64,000 nucleotides of DNA, from NCBI RefSeq assembly GCF_039602135.1, contig NZ_CP125942.1:558001-622000 (forward strand), written 5' to 3'. A program made the position numbers and the translations under genes. A model generated the notes under the pieces. The model was given only the letters and a program-made list of their open reading frames with translations, was not told where the DNA came from and did no database searches. Of this stretch, positions 46,280 through 56,782 are shown piece by piece; position 1 is the stretch's first letter; every line of letters starts with the position of its first letter. The stretch is from Glutamicibacter sp. B1 (GTDB lineage Bacteria > Actinomycetota > Actinomycetes > Actinomycetales > Micrococcaceae).

Positions 46280-46454
46280 GTTTAAACAAGTTAACTGTAC
46301 GCATCAAAATAGTGAAAAACACTTGATTTCTTTCTCGGATACTCACTAACCAGCCGCATCATCGAATAGGCTAGCGGTTAGAGACACTCCGATCAGAACG
46401 CGAGCTCCATCAATGCCAGATGGCAGCTATCGGTTCAAGAAGGTAGTACGACAA

Positions 46455-46949
46455 ATGAGAACATTGGTATTAAACGCAGGATACGAGCCCTTAGCCGTCG
46501 TGACTTTTCGACGTGCACTGGTGATGGTGATGGCCGATAAAGCGACCATTGTTCTCCAAGATGATGACTCTCCGGTTCGTAGTTCCCATGGACAGTTACC
46601 CAGACCAACTGTCATCGTTTTAAAACGTTATGTACGACGCCCCTACCGCGACATGCTTCATGTCACGCGTAGGGGCGTTTTGCGTCGCGACGCTTATACC
46701 TGTGCATACTGCGGAAAATCAGCAAACACCATCGATCATGTAATTCCGCGCAGCAGGGGAGGCAAGAACACCTGGGAGAACCTGGTTGCGGCCTGCCTGC
46801 ACTGCAATAGCCGAAAAGCTGACAAGATGCTCTCACAGCTAGGCTGGCAGCTTCGCATCACCCCACATCGCCCACGGATGGGAGGCCACCTGGTTTCAGG
46901 TCTCCAACATATCGACGCGGCTTGGGATGAGTTCCTGCAAGCAAGCTAG
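46455..46949 (+). CDS. HNH endonuclease-domain protein
   Basis: 164 residues from ATG 46455 (product begins RTLVLNAGYEPLAVV, the usual start of this conserved actinobacterial family). The HNH module contains CAYCGKSANTIDHVIPRSRGG, then W-E-N and ACLHCNSRK, with two CxxC pairs for a structural zinc and DHV as the catalytic site. In this family the nuclease function is presumed, not proven, and the gene is widely kept in the core genome, which argues against a selfish element. Confidence 0.87.
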   Translation: MRTLVLNAGYEPLAVVTFRRALVMVMADKATIVLQDDDSPVRSSHGQLPRPTVIVLKRYVRRPYRDMLHVTRRGVLRRDAYTCAYCGKSANTIDHVIPRSRGGKNTWENLVAACLHCNSRKADKMLSQLGWQLRITPHRPRMGGHLVSGLQHIDAAWDEFLQAS

Positions 46950-46990
46950 AGCCTTCGTATCAAGCCTAGGCTCACGGCACTAGTCGGCAC

Positions 46991-47464
46991 TCAAGGCTGT
47001 GAACGAGCGATAAGCTCGGGCAGCACATATTCACGAAGTAATGGTGCCAAATCCTCACGCTTCATGGCTTCAACCGGTGCGATCCACAGCAGCTCTTCGA
47101 GCTCTGCCAGAGGCTCCAACGTGCCATTAAAGTGCGCGGTAAATAGGGAAGCATGGATGGATGTCTCATCCTCATTGGCGGCAGGACCGATCCATTCGCC
47201 GTTGAACTTCAGCTCTTCGGGTGAGAACTCAATGCCAAGTTCCTCGTGAATTTCTCGAATAACAGTTTGTAACGGCGATTCCCCGAATTCGGGTTTTCCG
47301 CCGGGCTGCATGAATTTTGTGGTCCCACGCTTTCGCACCAAGAGGATTTCTCCTTGGTTGTTGATTAAACATACTGCTGATATCGTCAAATTTTTCTTCA
47401 CGAAAACACAATATCGCGTGTATCCATGCGTTAGAGATGGTAACGTGCTTAATTGGATCTCCAA
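46991..47464 (-). CDS. NUDIX hydrolase
   Basis: 157 residues with a complete Nudix box at residues 56-78: G, five residues, E62, seven residues, REIHEELGI. It probably hydrolyses a nucleoside diphosphate linked to another group; substrate unknown. The start is uncertain: TTG 47464 is the longest, while an in-frame GTG about 22 codons in (giving KKNLTISAVCLIN) would match the usual family N-terminus better. It is divergent from the ROK gene. Confidence 0.82.
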   Translation of the reverse strand: MEIQLSTLPSLTHGYTRYCVFVKKNLTISAVCLINNQGEILLVRKRGTTKFMQPGGKPEFGESPLQTVIREIHEELGIEFSPEELKFNGEWIGPAANEDETSIHASLFTAHFNGTLEPLAELEELLWIAPVEAMKREDLAPLLREYVLPELIARSQP

Positions 47465-47587
47465 CGTTTTTAGTTGTACACCGTGAATGGTTGTCTTACT
47501 CGCAGTAATCAGATCATCTACACGTGGCTACGAAAATTTTGGAACAGGAAGATCGATCCATCTAATTTACAGAACAATGGAGCAATA

Positions 47588-48817
47588 ATGCGACGGGGTA
47601 CAAATTTAGGCCGTTTGGGAGACTTCAACCAAGCAGTTATTCTCGAATCAATTCGACGCGCACCTGAAGGCATCAGCCGAGTAGAGCTTGCAGGATCGAC
47701 CGGTCTGTCTCCGCAGACCATTTCAAATGTCGTTCGACGTTTGTTGGACGATGGGATCGTTCGAGAAGACCGCACGATTGTATCGGGCCCAGGTAAGCCT
47801 CGCACCGTTTTGGAGCTTGAAGGCAACCGTCTGGTCTCCATTGGTATCCACCTTGACCCCAGCGTACTGAGCTTCGTCGCAATGAACCTTCGCGGTGAAG
47901 TATTGCGCGAACGCCGCATCGAACTTCCTAACTTGGAAGTTGCTACCGAGACCATCCAACTGATGGCCACCACGGTCAAGGAACTCATCGCTGAAATCCG
48001 CATTCCAAAGAAGCACATCGTCGGTGTCGGCATTGCGGTACCTGGTCCAGTCAACGTCGAAGATGGCGTAGTTCTGAACCCACCACTGTTGGATGGATGG
48101 GCTGATGTTGAACTGGTCAACCCATTGCGCAAGCTATTGCGTTTGCAGGTCATCATCGAAAAGGACACGATTGCTTCAGCCGTTGGGGAGCTGTGGCAGT
48201 CCAAGGAAGAGAAGAACAACGACTTCGTCTTCATCTACTGTGGCCATGGCTTTGGCGCAGGTCTTGTCCTGAACAACGACGTACACCACGGCGCCAGCAA
48301 CAACGCCGGCGAAATTGGACACTACTCCACTGGCCACAAGTCCTTCACCTGTGAAGACTGCGGCGCCGATGACTGCCTGGCAGCAGGTACCTCCTACGAG
48401 TACATCTCGGCACAGGCCAAGGAACGCGGACTGGAGCTGCCAACCTACGAAATCGTTGGTCCGGAACAGCGTGCCGAAGGCATGAACCGTCTGTACGAGT
48501 TGGCCAACGAAGGCAACAAGGTCGCCAAGGAACTGATCACCGAGACCATGACCATGGTTGGCGAAGTAGCCGGGCAGCTGGCTAACTCGCTGGACGTTCG
48601 CGAAGTTGTTTTCGGCGGACCACAGTGGGACAAGGTTCGCGAATTGGTCGAGGGCGAAGTCCGCGAGGCCATCGAACGTCGCTTCGCCCTGCGCGGTGTG
48701 CATGAAATTGAGACTCGCACTTCGGAACTTGGCTCGAATGTTGGCGCCATCGGTGGTGCTTGCGTAGTTATGGATGCATCGCTGTCGCCTAAGGCCACCG
48801 CGTTGCTGCTGCGCTAA
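47588..48817 (+). CDS. ROK-family transcriptional regulator
   Basis: 409 residues from ATG 47588 (GGAG six bases upstream). Residues ~15-65 form a winged helix-turn-helix (GISRVELAGSTGLSPQTISNVVRRL). The remainder is a ROK (repressor, ORF, kinase) sugar-binding domain, with VGVGIAVPGPVN, the HGFGAGLVLNNDVHHGASNNAGEIGH block and a Cys cluster (CEDCGADDC). These proteins repress sugar uptake or catabolism operons and are released by a sugar. The inducer cannot be read from the sequence, and no transporter operon lies beside it. Confidence 0.88.
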   Translation: MRRGTNLGRLGDFNQAVILESIRRAPEGISRVELAGSTGLSPQTISNVVRRLLDDGIVREDRTIVSGPGKPRTVLELEGNRLVSIGIHLDPSVLSFVAMNLRGEVLRERRIELPNLEVATETIQLMATTVKELIAEIRIPKKHIVGVGIAVPGPVNVEDGVVLNPPLLDGWADVELVNPLRKLLRLQVIIEKDTIASAVGELWQSKEEKNNDFVFIYCGHGFGAGLVLNNDVHHGASNNAGEIGHYSTGHKSFTCEDCGADDCLAAGTSYEYISAQAKERGLELPTYEIVGPEQRAEGMNRLYELANEGNKVAKELITETMTMVGEVAGQLANSLDVREVVFGGPQWDKVRELVEGEVREAIERRFALRGVHEIETRTSELGSNVGAIGGACVVMDASLSPKATALLLR

Positions 48818-48834
48818 AACACTTAGCCTAAGTC

Positions 48835-48871
48835 AAATAAGGGTACGTCCATTAAGGACGTACCCTTATGT
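48835..48871 (+). terminator. Terminator after the ROK gene
   Basis: Arms ATAAGGGTACGTCC and GGACGTACCCTTAT with a five-base loop. Confidence 0.85.
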
Positions 48872-48903
48872 GTGCCCACGAATGCTAAATAATAAGTAGT
48901 GAG

Positions 48904-48950
48904 ATACGAAAAGAGCTTTGCCTCCAGAATACTTCTGGGAGCAAAGCTCT
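48904..48950 (-). terminator. Terminator of tRNA-Arg (minus strand)
   Basis: Arms AGAGCTTTGC and GCAAAGCTCT with an internal CCAGAA/TTCTGG pairing. On the minus strand the hairpin is followed by TTTTCG. Confidence 0.88.
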
Positions 48951-48955
48951 CGTTG

Positions 48956-49029
48956 TGCCCCTGGCCGGAATCGAACCGACGGCCTACCCTTTAGGAGAGG
49001 GTCGCTCTATCCTACTGAGCTACAGAGGC
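48956..49029 (-). tRNA. tRNA-Arg (CCT)
   Basis: On the minus strand the acceptor GCCTCTG pairs with CAGGGGC. Stem ACCCT/AGGGT closes the loop CTCCTAA, giving anticodon CCT. CCA is not encoded. Confidence 0.95.
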
Positions 49030-49094
49030 ATGGGCGTGAAAACACCAACAACACTATCTTACAAGGGTGCTGAGGGTAAATTTCACCCGGACCA

Positions 49095-49766
49095 CTAGTC
49101 AGTGCCCTCACGAATCGCTAGCAACTTACTCTTCAGGCCGCGATTGGCGCGGAAGACACCCAATCCGATAACCAAACCACCGGTTATGAGCAGTAGCGCC
49201 CAACGGATGGTAGTCAGAATGGACGCTAACAGAACCGCGCCTGCACTGAGATCGTGGGTAAACAAAGCATCGATGGCAAAGTTCTCCCAAATATCAGTCA
49301 CCGCAAAACCTATCGGAGCCAACCATGCCAACCAACGGGTTCGACGATTAGGGATCCAACGGATGAAGAGCAACATGGTGAAGACCGCGGTGAACATGGG
49401 GAAGAGGAAGCCAGCGGTCTTGTGCAGGTAATTCAGCTGTCCTACGGCATCTGAATCCATCGTGGCACGCAAGGCCTCGATGTCCGCCATGGTGTAGCCA
49501 AAGATGCGCTGATCTGGCATAGACAGTGAATCGCTCAGATCCTTCATCTGAACCATGGTCAGCAGATGGTAGTAAGCGAAGAGCGCCAGGCAGACAATCA
49601 AACCAACCGATATCAGAATCATTGGATTTGATTTGTTTTCTTGCGGAACTGTTTTTCCTGCCGGGCGACCTGCAGCTGAATCTGATGTTGGGAGTTGCTG
49701 CTCCCTAAATTGATTTGGCTTACGATACTCTTTGGATTTCTTGACCTGCTTTGCCATGTAGTCCAT
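49095..49766 (-). CDS. Membrane protein of unknown function
   Basis: 223 residues. A basic cytoplasmic N-terminus of ~50 residues is followed by about four hydrophobic segments (near 50-68, 115-136, 142-160 and 176-205). The motif HKTAGFLFPMFTAVFTMLLF and the conserved-looking AVTDIWENFAI suggest a small family of actinobacterial membrane proteins, but I cannot name it. An alternative ATG three codons downstream (MAKQVKK) is equally plausible. It is divergent from pcrA with 74 bases between them. Confidence 0.7.
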   Translation of the reverse strand: MDYMAKQVKKSKEYRKPNQFREQQLPTSDSAAGRPAGKTVPQENKSNPMILISVGLIVCLALFAYYHLLTMVQMKDLSDSLSMPDQRIFGYTMADIEALRATMDSDAVGQLNYLHKTAGFLFPMFTAVFTMLLFIRWIPNRRTRWLAWLAPIGFAVTDIWENFAIDALFTHDLSAGAVLLASILTTIRWALLLITGGLVIGLGVFRANRGLKSKLLAIREGTD

Positions 49767-49840
49767 TATGCCTGTGCCATGCCCGGTACTTTTCTACAGG
49801 CACTGAAAGTGTCCGCAGCCCCACGTAGACTGGCTACATC

Positions 49841-52216
49841 ATGGATTTTCTTTTTGATGATTTTGCCGCCGAAACTACACCACAGGTCATGCCAAGCGCA
49901 GAGGATTTGCTGCAGGGGATGAACCCGCAGCAGGAGGAAGCTGTTCGCTATGCCGGCGGACCCTTGCTGATTGTGGCGGGCGCCGGATCAGGAAAAACTC
50001 GTGTCCTGACACATCGCATTGCATATCTGTTGGCTACAGGGCGTGCACGTCCACACGAGATCCTTGCCATTACCTTCACCAACAAGGCTGCAGCAGAAAT
50101 GCGTGAGCGTGCCGGCGAACTGATCGGTGAAGAGCAAGCCAAAAAAATGTGGATCTCCACCTTCCACTCTTCGTGCGTTCGAATCCTGCGTCGCGAGGCT
50201 GCGACCATTGGGCTCAAATCGAACTTCTCCATCTATGATTCAACCGATTCACTACGGTTGATTACCTTGGTCGCGAAGTCCTTGGAGATTGATCCTAAGC
50301 GATTCACACCCAAGGCCATCGCGAACAAAATCTCTTCGCTGAAGAACGAACTCATCGATGATGAGGACTATGCAGCGACGATCAACACCAACGACCCATT
50401 TTCTCGGGCTGTTGCCGAGGTCTACCGCGGATACACCCTAAGGATGCGTTCGGCCAATGCCTTGGACTTTGACGATCTGATCGGTCAGGTTGTCTACATG
50501 TTCCGCGCATTCCCACGCGTTGCCGATAATTACCGCCGTCGTTTCCGTCATGTGCTGATTGACGAGTATCAGGATACTAACCACGCTCAGTACTCATTGA
50601 TTCGTGAGCTGACCGGAATCGAGGGAGACACCGCTCCTGGTGAACTCACCGTGGTGGGTGACTCTGACCAGTCAATTTACGCATTCCGTGGCGCGGATAT
50701 TCGTAACATCATTGAATTCGAAAAAGACTATCCCAACGCCGCAACGATCAAACTTGAGCAGAACTATCGTTCGACTCAGACGATCCTTTCTGCAGCCAAC
50801 GAAGTTATCAAACGCAATCCTGACCGCAATGACAAGCGACTATGGACGGCAAGCGGCGACGGTGAACTCATCACCGGGTACGCCGGTGAATCGGAATCCG
50901 ACGAGGCACGATGGATTGCCGAAGAGATCCTGCGACTGAACGACGAACATGATGTCCGTCCCGGCGATGTAGCAATCTTCTATCGCACTAACGCTCAATC
51001 GCGTGCACTAGAAGAACAGCTGATGCGCGTCGACCTAAAATACCGCGTGGTGGGTGGCACTAGGTTCTACGACCGCAAGGAAATCAAGGACGCCTTGGCA
51101 TACCTCCGCGTGCTGGTGAACCCTGAGGATGACATCAACGTCCGGCGAATCCTCAACGAGCCGAAGCGCGGCATCGGCGACCGCGCCGAGGGAGCTGTTG
51201 CAGCACTGGCTGACCGCGAACGTATTTCCTTCATGGAGGCCCTGCGACGGTCCGATGAGGCCCCAGGTCTGGGTACCCGCGGTATCAAGATGACTGCTGC
51301 TTTTGTTTCGTTGATCGATGACCTGCAAACGGTCGCCGAAGGCTCGGGACCGGCTGAAGCACTCGAAGCAGTACTTGAACAGACTGGTTACCTGGAGAAC
51401 CTGCGACTGTCGACGGATCCGCAGGATGAATCTCGGGTCGAGAACCTGGCCGAGTTGGTTGCTGTGGTCCGGGACTTTGTCACTGAGGATCCCGACGGTG
51501 GACTCGCCGGCTTCTTGGAGCGAGTTGCGCTGGTGGCTGACGCCGATCAGATTCCTGAAGCGCCCAGCGACGACGAAGGGGCAGCCATGGCAGCCCAAGA
51601 AGGCATGGTCACGTTGATGACCTTGCATACAGCTAAGGGGCTGGAATTTCCCGTCGTCTTCCTTACCGGTATGGAACACGGTGTCTTCCCACACCAGCGT
51701 TCCATGACCGATGACAAGGAGCTAGCTGAAGAACGACGCCTGGCATATGTTGGTTTGACCCGTGCACGTGAGCGCTTGTACCTGACGCGAGCCGAACAGC
51801 GCAGCCTGTGGGGCCAAGCCCAATACAACCCGGCGAGCCAGTTCTTGGAAGAGATTCCCGGGCAGCTCATTGACTGGAAACGCGAAGGTTCTGGCTCTTC
51901 GGGCTTCGGATTTGGTAACTCTGCGGTGAATTTCGCCACGAGCAGATATGAGCGTGGAAGCCATTGGGGCGCGGGAACTTCAAGCAGTACGCCGCAACGT
52001 GGACTGAACGCCGCACCGGTTTCTAAACAGCGTGTGGTGCAGAACAAGGACATTACCATTCCAAAGGTTGGCCAAACGGTCAAGCATTCGGCCTTTGGCT
52101 TGGGAACTGTTATTGCTCTGGAAGGCGCCGGCGACAAGACCGTGGCCAAGGTGCAGTTCCCAGATTCTGAAAAGCGGTTATTGCTCAGATATGCACCGCT
52201 TGAGATCGTGGAATAG
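49841..52216 (+). CDS. pcrA: ATP-dependent DNA helicase PcrA/UvrD
   Basis: Superfamily 1A 3'-5' helicase for nucleotide-excision repair and replication-conflict resolution. 791 residues. Helicase motifs in order are Q-motif MNPQQEEAVRY, Walker A GAGSGKT, ITFTNKAAAEM (Ia), DEYQDTNHAQY (II), GDSDQSIYAFRGA (III), EQNYRSTQTI (IV), MTLHTAKGLEFPVVF (V) and VGLTRARERLYL (VI). The C-terminal ~60 residues (PKVGQTVKHSAFGLGTVIALEG) form the Tudor-like domain that contacts RNA polymerase in PcrA. All motifs look intact. Confidence 0.97.
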   Translation: MDFLFDDFAAETTPQVMPSAEDLLQGMNPQQEEAVRYAGGPLLIVAGAGSGKTRVLTHRIAYLLATGRARPHEILAITFTNKAAAEMRERAGELIGEEQAKKMWISTFHSSCVRILRREAATIGLKSNFSIYDSTDSLRLITLVAKSLEIDPKRFTPKAIANKISSLKNELIDDEDYAATINTNDPFSRAVAEVYRGYTLRMRSANALDFDDLIGQVVYMFRAFPRVADNYRRRFRHVLIDEYQDTNHAQYSLIRELTGIEGDTAPGELTVVGDSDQSIYAFRGADIRNIIEFEKDYPNAATIKLEQNYRSTQTILSAANEVIKRNPDRNDKRLWTASGDGELITGYAGESESDEARWIAEEILRLNDEHDVRPGDVAIFYRTNAQSRALEEQLMRVDLKYRVVGGTRFYDRKEIKDALAYLRVLVNPEDDINVRRILNEPKRGIGDRAEGAVAALADRERISFMEALRRSDEAPGLGTRGIKMTAAFVSLIDDLQTVAEGSGPAEALEAVLEQTGYLENLRLSTDPQDESRVENLAELVAVVRDFVTEDPDGGLAGFLERVALVADADQIPEAPSDDEGAAMAAQEGMVTLMTLHTAKGLEFPVVFLTGMEHGVFPHQRSMTDDKELAEERRLAYVGLTRARERLYLTRAEQRSLWGQAQYNPASQFLEEIPGQLIDWKREGSGSSGFGFGNSAVNFATSRYERGSHWGAGTSSSTPQRGLNAAPVSKQRVVQNKDITIPKVGQTVKHSAFGLGTVIALEGAGDKTVAKVQFPDSEKRLLLRYAPLEIVE

Positions 52217-52457
52217 TCAACCGAAAGCTCGAGTTTTCTTCGTCACATTTACTTGGTTCTCGGCGTAATTTCACAGTTTCTCTACGTGTTGTAAAAGTGG
52301 GAACTTTACGAAAGTCGGGATAGTCTGAGAGGTGCGCACGGGCTACGGCGCCTTATGACGTCCGTTTGTTGCGGTGCGCTCTCTTAGGTATGGCATAGAT
52401 TTCGGTCTATGGCCATGCCGCGAGTCAGCATGAACTTCGAACGAAGGACACAAACCC

Positions 52458-53630
52458 GTGGACCTGTATGAGTACCAGGCGCGCGATCTATTCGAGGCAC
52501 ACGGCGTTCCCGTGCTTGCCGGTATCGTCGCTTACACCCCGGAAGAAGCCAAGGCCGCAGCTGAGAAGATCGGCGGCGTAGTTGTAGTAAAGGCACAGGT
52601 CAAGGTCGGTGGCCGTGGTAAGGCTGGCGGCGTAAAGGTCGCTAAGACCGCTGATGAGGCATTTGAGCACGCATCGGCCATTATCGGTATGGACATCAAG
52701 GGCCACACCGTGAACAAGGTCATGATCGCTCAGGGCGCCGACATCGCTGAGGAGTTCTACTTCTCGGTACTGCTGGACCGTGCAAACCGTAACTACCTGG
52801 CCATGTGCTCGGTAGAAGGTGGCATGGAGATCGAGGTGCTCGCAGTTGAGCGCCCAGAGGCTCTGGCTAAGGTCGCTGTAGACCCAATCGTCGGCATTGA
52901 CGCCGCGAAGGCCGCCGAAATCGTTGAGGCAGCAAACTTCCCAGAAGAACTGCGTGCCAAGGTAGCAGAAACCATCCAGAAGCTCTGGGTTGTTTTCAAG
53001 GAAGAAGACGCAACCCTCGTTGAGGTCAACCCACTGGTGAAGACCGGCGCCGGCGACATCGTCGCACTGGACGGCAAGGTTTCCCTGGATGACAACGCTT
53101 CTGAGGTTCGCCACCCAGCTCACGAAGAGCTGGAAGACAAGGGCGCAGCCGATCCACTGGAATCCAAGGCTAAGGACCTGGGCCTGAACTACGTCAAGCT
53201 GGACGGCGAAATCGGCATCATCGGTAACGGTGCTGGCCTGGTTATGTCCACCCTGGACGTTGTTGCCTACGCTGGCGAGAACCACGGCGACGTGAAGCCA
53301 GCTAACTTCCTTGACATCGGTGGTGGCGCTTCGGCTGAGGTCATGGCTAACGGCCTTGACGTCATCCTGAACGACCCACAGGTCAAGTCGGTCTTCGTCA
53401 ACGTCTTCGGTGGTATCACCGCATGTGACGCTGTCGCAAACGGCATCGTTGGCGCGCTGAACACCCTGGGTGACGCAGCGAACAAGCCACTGGTTGTCCG
53501 CCTGGACGGCAACAACGTTGAAGAGGGTCGTGCCATCTTGGCCCAGGCCAACCACCCGTTGGTCACCCTGGCAGCAACCATGGATGAGGGCGCCGACAAG
53601 GCCGCCGAGCTCGCCAACGCAGCGAAGTAA
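52458..53630 (+). CDS. sucC: Succinyl-CoA synthetase beta subunit
   Basis: ATP-grasp subunit of the TCA-cycle enzyme that couples succinyl-CoA cleavage to nucleotide triphosphate formation. 390 residues. N-terminal [22 protein letters not shown]-grasp segment [18 protein letters not shown], and the C-terminal CoA-ligase segments ([43 protein letters not shown]) are typical. GTG start 52458 follows GAAGGA. sucD follows after 16 bases. Confidence 0.97.
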   Translation: MDLYEYQARDLFEAHGVPVLAGIVAYTPEEAKAAAEKIGGVVVVKAQVKVGGRGKAGGVKVAKTADEAFEHASAIIGMDIKGHTVNKVMIAQGADIAEEFYFSVLLDRANRNYLAMCSVEGGMEIEVLAVERPEALAKVAVDPIVGIDAAKAAEIVEAANFPEELRAKVAETIQKLWVVFKEEDATLVEVNPLVKTGAGDIVALDGKVSLDDNASEVRHPAHEELEDKGAADPLESKAKDLGLNYVKLDGEIGIIGNGAGLVMSTLDVVAYAGENHGDVKPANFLDIGGGASAEVMANGLDVILNDPQVKSVFVNVFGGITACDAVANGIVGALNTLGDAANKPLVVRLDGNNVEEGRAILAQANHPLVTLAATMDEGADKAAELANAAK

Positions 53631-53646
53631 GAGGGATAAGCGAACA

Positions 53647-54549
53647 ATGAGCATTTACCTGAACAAGGACTCCAAGGTCATCGTCCAGGGCATCACCGGC
53701 GGCGAAGGCACCAAGCACACCGCCCTGATGCTCAAGGCTGGCACCAACATTGTTGGCGGCGTCAACGCCCGCAAGGCTGGCACCACCGTCACCCACGGCG
53801 ACCAGGACATCAAGGTATTCGGCACCGTAGCTGAAGCTAAGGCCGAGACCGGCGCTGACGTATCCATCGTCTTCGTGCCACCAAAGTTCACCAAGGACGC
53901 AGTCGTTGAAGCTATCGAGGCTGAAATCGGTCTTGTCGTAGTGATCACCGAAGGTGTTCCAGTACAGGACTCCGCTGAGTTCTGGGCTCTGGCACAGTCG
54001 AAGGTTGACGCCGACGGCAACCAGATCACCCGCATCATCGGCCCTAACTGCCCAGGTATCATCACCCCAGGTGAAGCACTGGTCGGCATTACCCCGAACA
54101 ACATCACCGGCAAGGGCCCAATCGGCTTGGTTTCCAAGTCCGGTACCTTGACCTACCAGATGATGTACGAACTGCGCGATCTGGGCTTCTCCACCGCCAT
54201 CGGCATCGGCGGTGACCCAGTCATCGGTACCACCCACATCGACGCACTGGCTGCTTTCGAAGCTGACCCAGAGACCAAGGCCATCGTCATGATCGGTGAA
54301 ATCGGTGGCGACGCTGAAGAGCGCGCAGCTGAATTCATCAAGGCCAACGTTACCAAGCCAGTTGTTGGCTACGTGGCTGGCTTCACCGCTCCTGAGGGTA
54401 AGACCATGGGCCACGCAGGCGCCATCGTTTCCGGCTCGGCCGGCACCGCCCAGGCCAAGAAGGAAGCACTGGAAGCAGCTGGCGTGAAGGTCGGCAAGAC
54501 TCCATCGGAGACCGCAGTACTGCTGCGCGAAGTCTTCGCTGCTCTCTAA
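53647..54549 (+). CDS. sucD: Succinyl-CoA synthetase alpha subunit
   Basis: 300 residues, partner of SucC. It binds CoA through its N-terminal Rossmann domain ([15 protein letters not shown]) and carries the phosphohistidine ([15 protein letters not shown] of GHAGA). [14 protein letters not shown] and [13 protein letters not shown] are conserved landmarks. ATG 53647 follows GAGGGA. It forms an operon with sucC and ends at a strong hairpin. Confidence 0.97.
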   Translation: MSIYLNKDSKVIVQGITGGEGTKHTALMLKAGTNIVGGVNARKAGTTVTHGDQDIKVFGTVAEAKAETGADVSIVFVPPKFTKDAVVEAIEAEIGLVVVITEGVPVQDSAEFWALAQSKVDADGNQITRIIGPNCPGIITPGEALVGITPNNITGKGPIGLVSKSGTLTYQMMYELRDLGFSTAIGIGGDPVIGTTHIDALAAFEADPETKAIVMIGEIGGDAEERAAEFIKANVTKPVVGYVAGFTAPEGKTMGHAGAIVSGSAGTAQAKKEALEAAGVKVGKTPSETAVLLREVFAAL

Positions 54550-54569
54550 GCTCACGCTGAGCGCATAAG

Positions 54570-54605
54570 TAATACCCCGGGTCTTTGATCCGGGGTATTA
54601 CTTTA
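54570..54605 (+). terminator. Terminator after sucCD
   Basis: Arms TAATACCCCGG and CCGGGGTATTA with a GTCTTTGAT loop, followed by CTTT. Confidence 0.88.
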
Positions 54606-54649
54606 TCCACTGCATGGCCGGTCAACCACAGGCAGGGCAGTGGTGCACA

Positions 54650-54685
54650 AGGGGAAGGCCACCAAAAACTTGGTGGCCTTCCCCT
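54650..54685 (-). terminator. Terminator after the MHS transporter (minus strand)
   Basis: Perfect 16-pair arms AGGGGAAGGCCACCAA and TTGGTGGCCTTCCCCT around AAAC. On the minus strand the loop reads GTTT and TGTGC follows. Confidence 0.75.
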
Positions 54686-54712
54686 GAACTATTTAGTTAT
54701 TAAGAGCCGCGC

Positions 54713-56263
54713 TTAGGCCTGCGGGGTCATATCCTTACCGGACTTGCCCTGATCGCCTAGCTCCTGCTGGTAGCTCTCCTCAAGAGCAGGAACCTGCTCG
54801 AAGAGCTCTTCCACATCAAGGTCGGGGTTCTCTTCCTGAGTCTTGACCAGCTCGATGGCTTCCTCCTCGGTAGCAACCGATGGCAGGGAACCTGGCAATG
54901 GCTTACGTGCCGATTCCTTCAAGAAGCAGATCGCGATGAAACCAGCAATCGACGTACCCATCACCCAGAATGCTGGAGCCAGTGACGAGGAGGTCATGGT
55001 CACCAGTGCCTGCATAATGAACGGTGCGAAGCCACCAAAGATGGCTACGGCGAAGTTATAGGAAATACCCATGCCACCATAACGTGACGCGGTAGGGAAC
55101 AACGCAGGAAGCGAAGAGGCAAGGTTGGCCACGTAGAAAGTCACTGGGAACGCCAACAGCGCCAAACCAACCAAGGTGGACCAGATTGCTCCGTGCATCA
55201 TGAACAAGAATGCAGGAATTGCCAGAACGATAGCCGAGACCGAACCAACAAACAGTACCTTACGGCGGCCAATGCTATCTGAGAGCTTACCGGTCAGCGG
55301 GATGCACAAAGACATACCCACCAGGATCGGCAGCGTCAGCAGGTTACCGTGGACCGGATCGTAATGCAGGGTCTCGGTCAGGTACGTCGGCATGTAACTG
55401 GTCAGAGCATAGCCAGCGGTATTCGCCGCCGAGACCAGAATGAAGCCGGTCAGCAGTTCACGCCAGTAGGCCTTGACCAAGGCGATGACACCCTTAGGGG
55501 CATCAGCCGAGTTCTTAGCTTCATCGCTGGCCTTGTGGGCAGCTTCCTGAGCTTCCTTGAAGGCCGGCGTATCTTCAATCTTTGAACGGAACCACAGTGC
55601 GATAACACCCAATGGCAGGGCCACCAGGAATGGAATACGCCATGCGAAGCCTTCCATGACGTCTTCGGTCAAGGTCAGCTGCAAGATGGATACGAAAGCC
55701 GCACCCAAGGCAAAGCCCATGTACGAGCCCAAGTCCAGCAACGAGGCGTAGAAACCGCGTCGCTTGTCCGGAGCGTACTCGGTAATGAACGTAGTAGCAC
55801 CGGCGTACTCACCGCCGGTGGAGAAGCCCTGAATCAGCTTCAAAACTACGAGCAGAATTGGTGCTGCTACGCCCCATACCGAGTAATCCGGAAGAATACC
55901 GATACCGAAGGTGGCCAGAGCCATCATCAGCAGGGTAAAGACGAGGATTTTCTGTCGGCCGACGCGGTCACCGAGCTGACCAAGGATCACGCCACCCATC
56001 GGACGGGCAACGAAGGTCACGGCGAAAACACCGAGGCTGAATAAAGTCTGAATTGCTGGATCAACGGTGTCTGGCATGAACAGTTTGCCGATAATGACGG
56101 CTAGGTAGCCATAGACACCTACGTCGTACCATTCCATGAGGTTACCGACTACGGTTCCCCCGATGGCCTTCTTAAGCATTGAGTCGTCAACGACGGTGAC
56201 GTCTTCTACTTTCAGTCGACGCTTTCTAAAAAACCTTTGCTTACGCGGATTAGCTGCTTCCAT
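54713..56263 (-). CDS. MHS-family (ProP-like) osmoprotectant/metabolite:proton symporter
   Basis: 516 residues from ATG 56263 (GAGGAG eight bases upstream). A twelve-helix MFS protein of the metabolite:H+ symporter group. The segment GNLMEWYDVGVYGYLAVIIG, QLGDRVGRQKILVFTLL, and the GFSTGGEYAGATTFITEYAPDKRRGF signature are close to E. coli ProP, the proline/betaine transporter. The acidic tail after residue ~470 could, as in ProP, take part in osmosensing, but no clear coiled coil was seen. The substrate may be proline, glycine betaine or another metabolite. Monocistronic. Confidence 0.88.
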   Translation of the reverse strand: MEAANPRKQRFFRKRRLKVEDVTVVDDSMLKKAIGGTVVGNLMEWYDVGVYGYLAVIIGKLFMPDTVDPAIQTLFSLGVFAVTFVARPMGGVILGQLGDRVGRQKILVFTLLMMALATFGIGILPDYSVWGVAAPILLVVLKLIQGFSTGGEYAGATTFITEYAPDKRRGFYASLLDLGSYMGFALGAAFVSILQLTLTEDVMEGFAWRIPFLVALPLGVIALWFRSKIEDTPAFKEAQEAAHKASDEAKNSADAPKGVIALVKAYWRELLTGFILVSAANTAGYALTSYMPTYLTETLHYDPVHGNLLTLPILVGMSLCIPLTGKLSDSIGRRKVLFVGSVSAIVLAIPAFLFMMHGAIWSTLVGLALLAFPVTFYVANLASSLPALFPTASRYGGMGISYNFAVAIFGGFAPFIMQALVTMTSSSLAPAFWVMGTSIAGFIAICFLKESARKPLPGSLPSVATEEEAIELVKTQEENPDLDVEELFEQVPALEESYQQELGDQGKSGKDMTPQA

Positions 56264-56782
56264 AGTTTCACTCCTCATATCTTTCTTGATCTTGTCGTGG
56301 TTCCGACGTCCTACTGCCACGACAAGGGAGTCGAAAATTACTCTCTACAGTCATATTTGGACGCCGGGCGACTCTTCGAAATCGATAGATTTCTACTCGA
56401 AAAACCGCCAAAAGACGGGGTTCGAGCGATGAAACGCTTGAGCGGATAGTTATCAACCCTACCAAAAAGTAGCTTCGTACCCCCAGTCGAAACGTGTCCT
56501 GGGTCTCAAAGGTGGTGGTGCTGAAAAGTTCCCTGCAGGGGAGGTGAACTCGGCTACACCGTAGAAGCTATAGGGCATCCAAGAGAATTGGGCGTGGAAT
56601 TTTAAGGGTCTAAAACGTCGAAGAAAATGTGACAAAGACCTCGTTGCGACACGCTGAGAAAACTGTATAAAATCACCAATTTTGATTGCGGCAACGTTAT
56701 ATTGGGGAGAATTTTGGCTTGCTGAACCTAGCCCATGGTGGGATGGACCGCCCAGATCCCTGAAGCGATCTAAAGCTGAAAA
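56264..56782. other. Intergenic region upstream of the MHS transporter
   Basis: About 520 bases between the MHS gene and the terminator of the next minus-strand gene. No RNA gene or recognised domain was seen. Open frames here are short and overlap one another. It presumably contains the transporter promoter, which would be expected to be osmotically controlled, but no element is identified. Confidence 0.4.

Noticed and set aside
46455..46949. HNH gene as a homing endonuclease or defence nuclease
   Set aside because: The gene belongs to a conserved actinobacterial family with a fixed N-terminus and lies among core genes; nothing suggests a selfish element.
52488..53654. Minus-strand open frames opposite sucC and sucD (388 and 330 codons)
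   Set aside because: Antisense shadows of two highly conserved genes; compositionally atypical with no recognisable motif.
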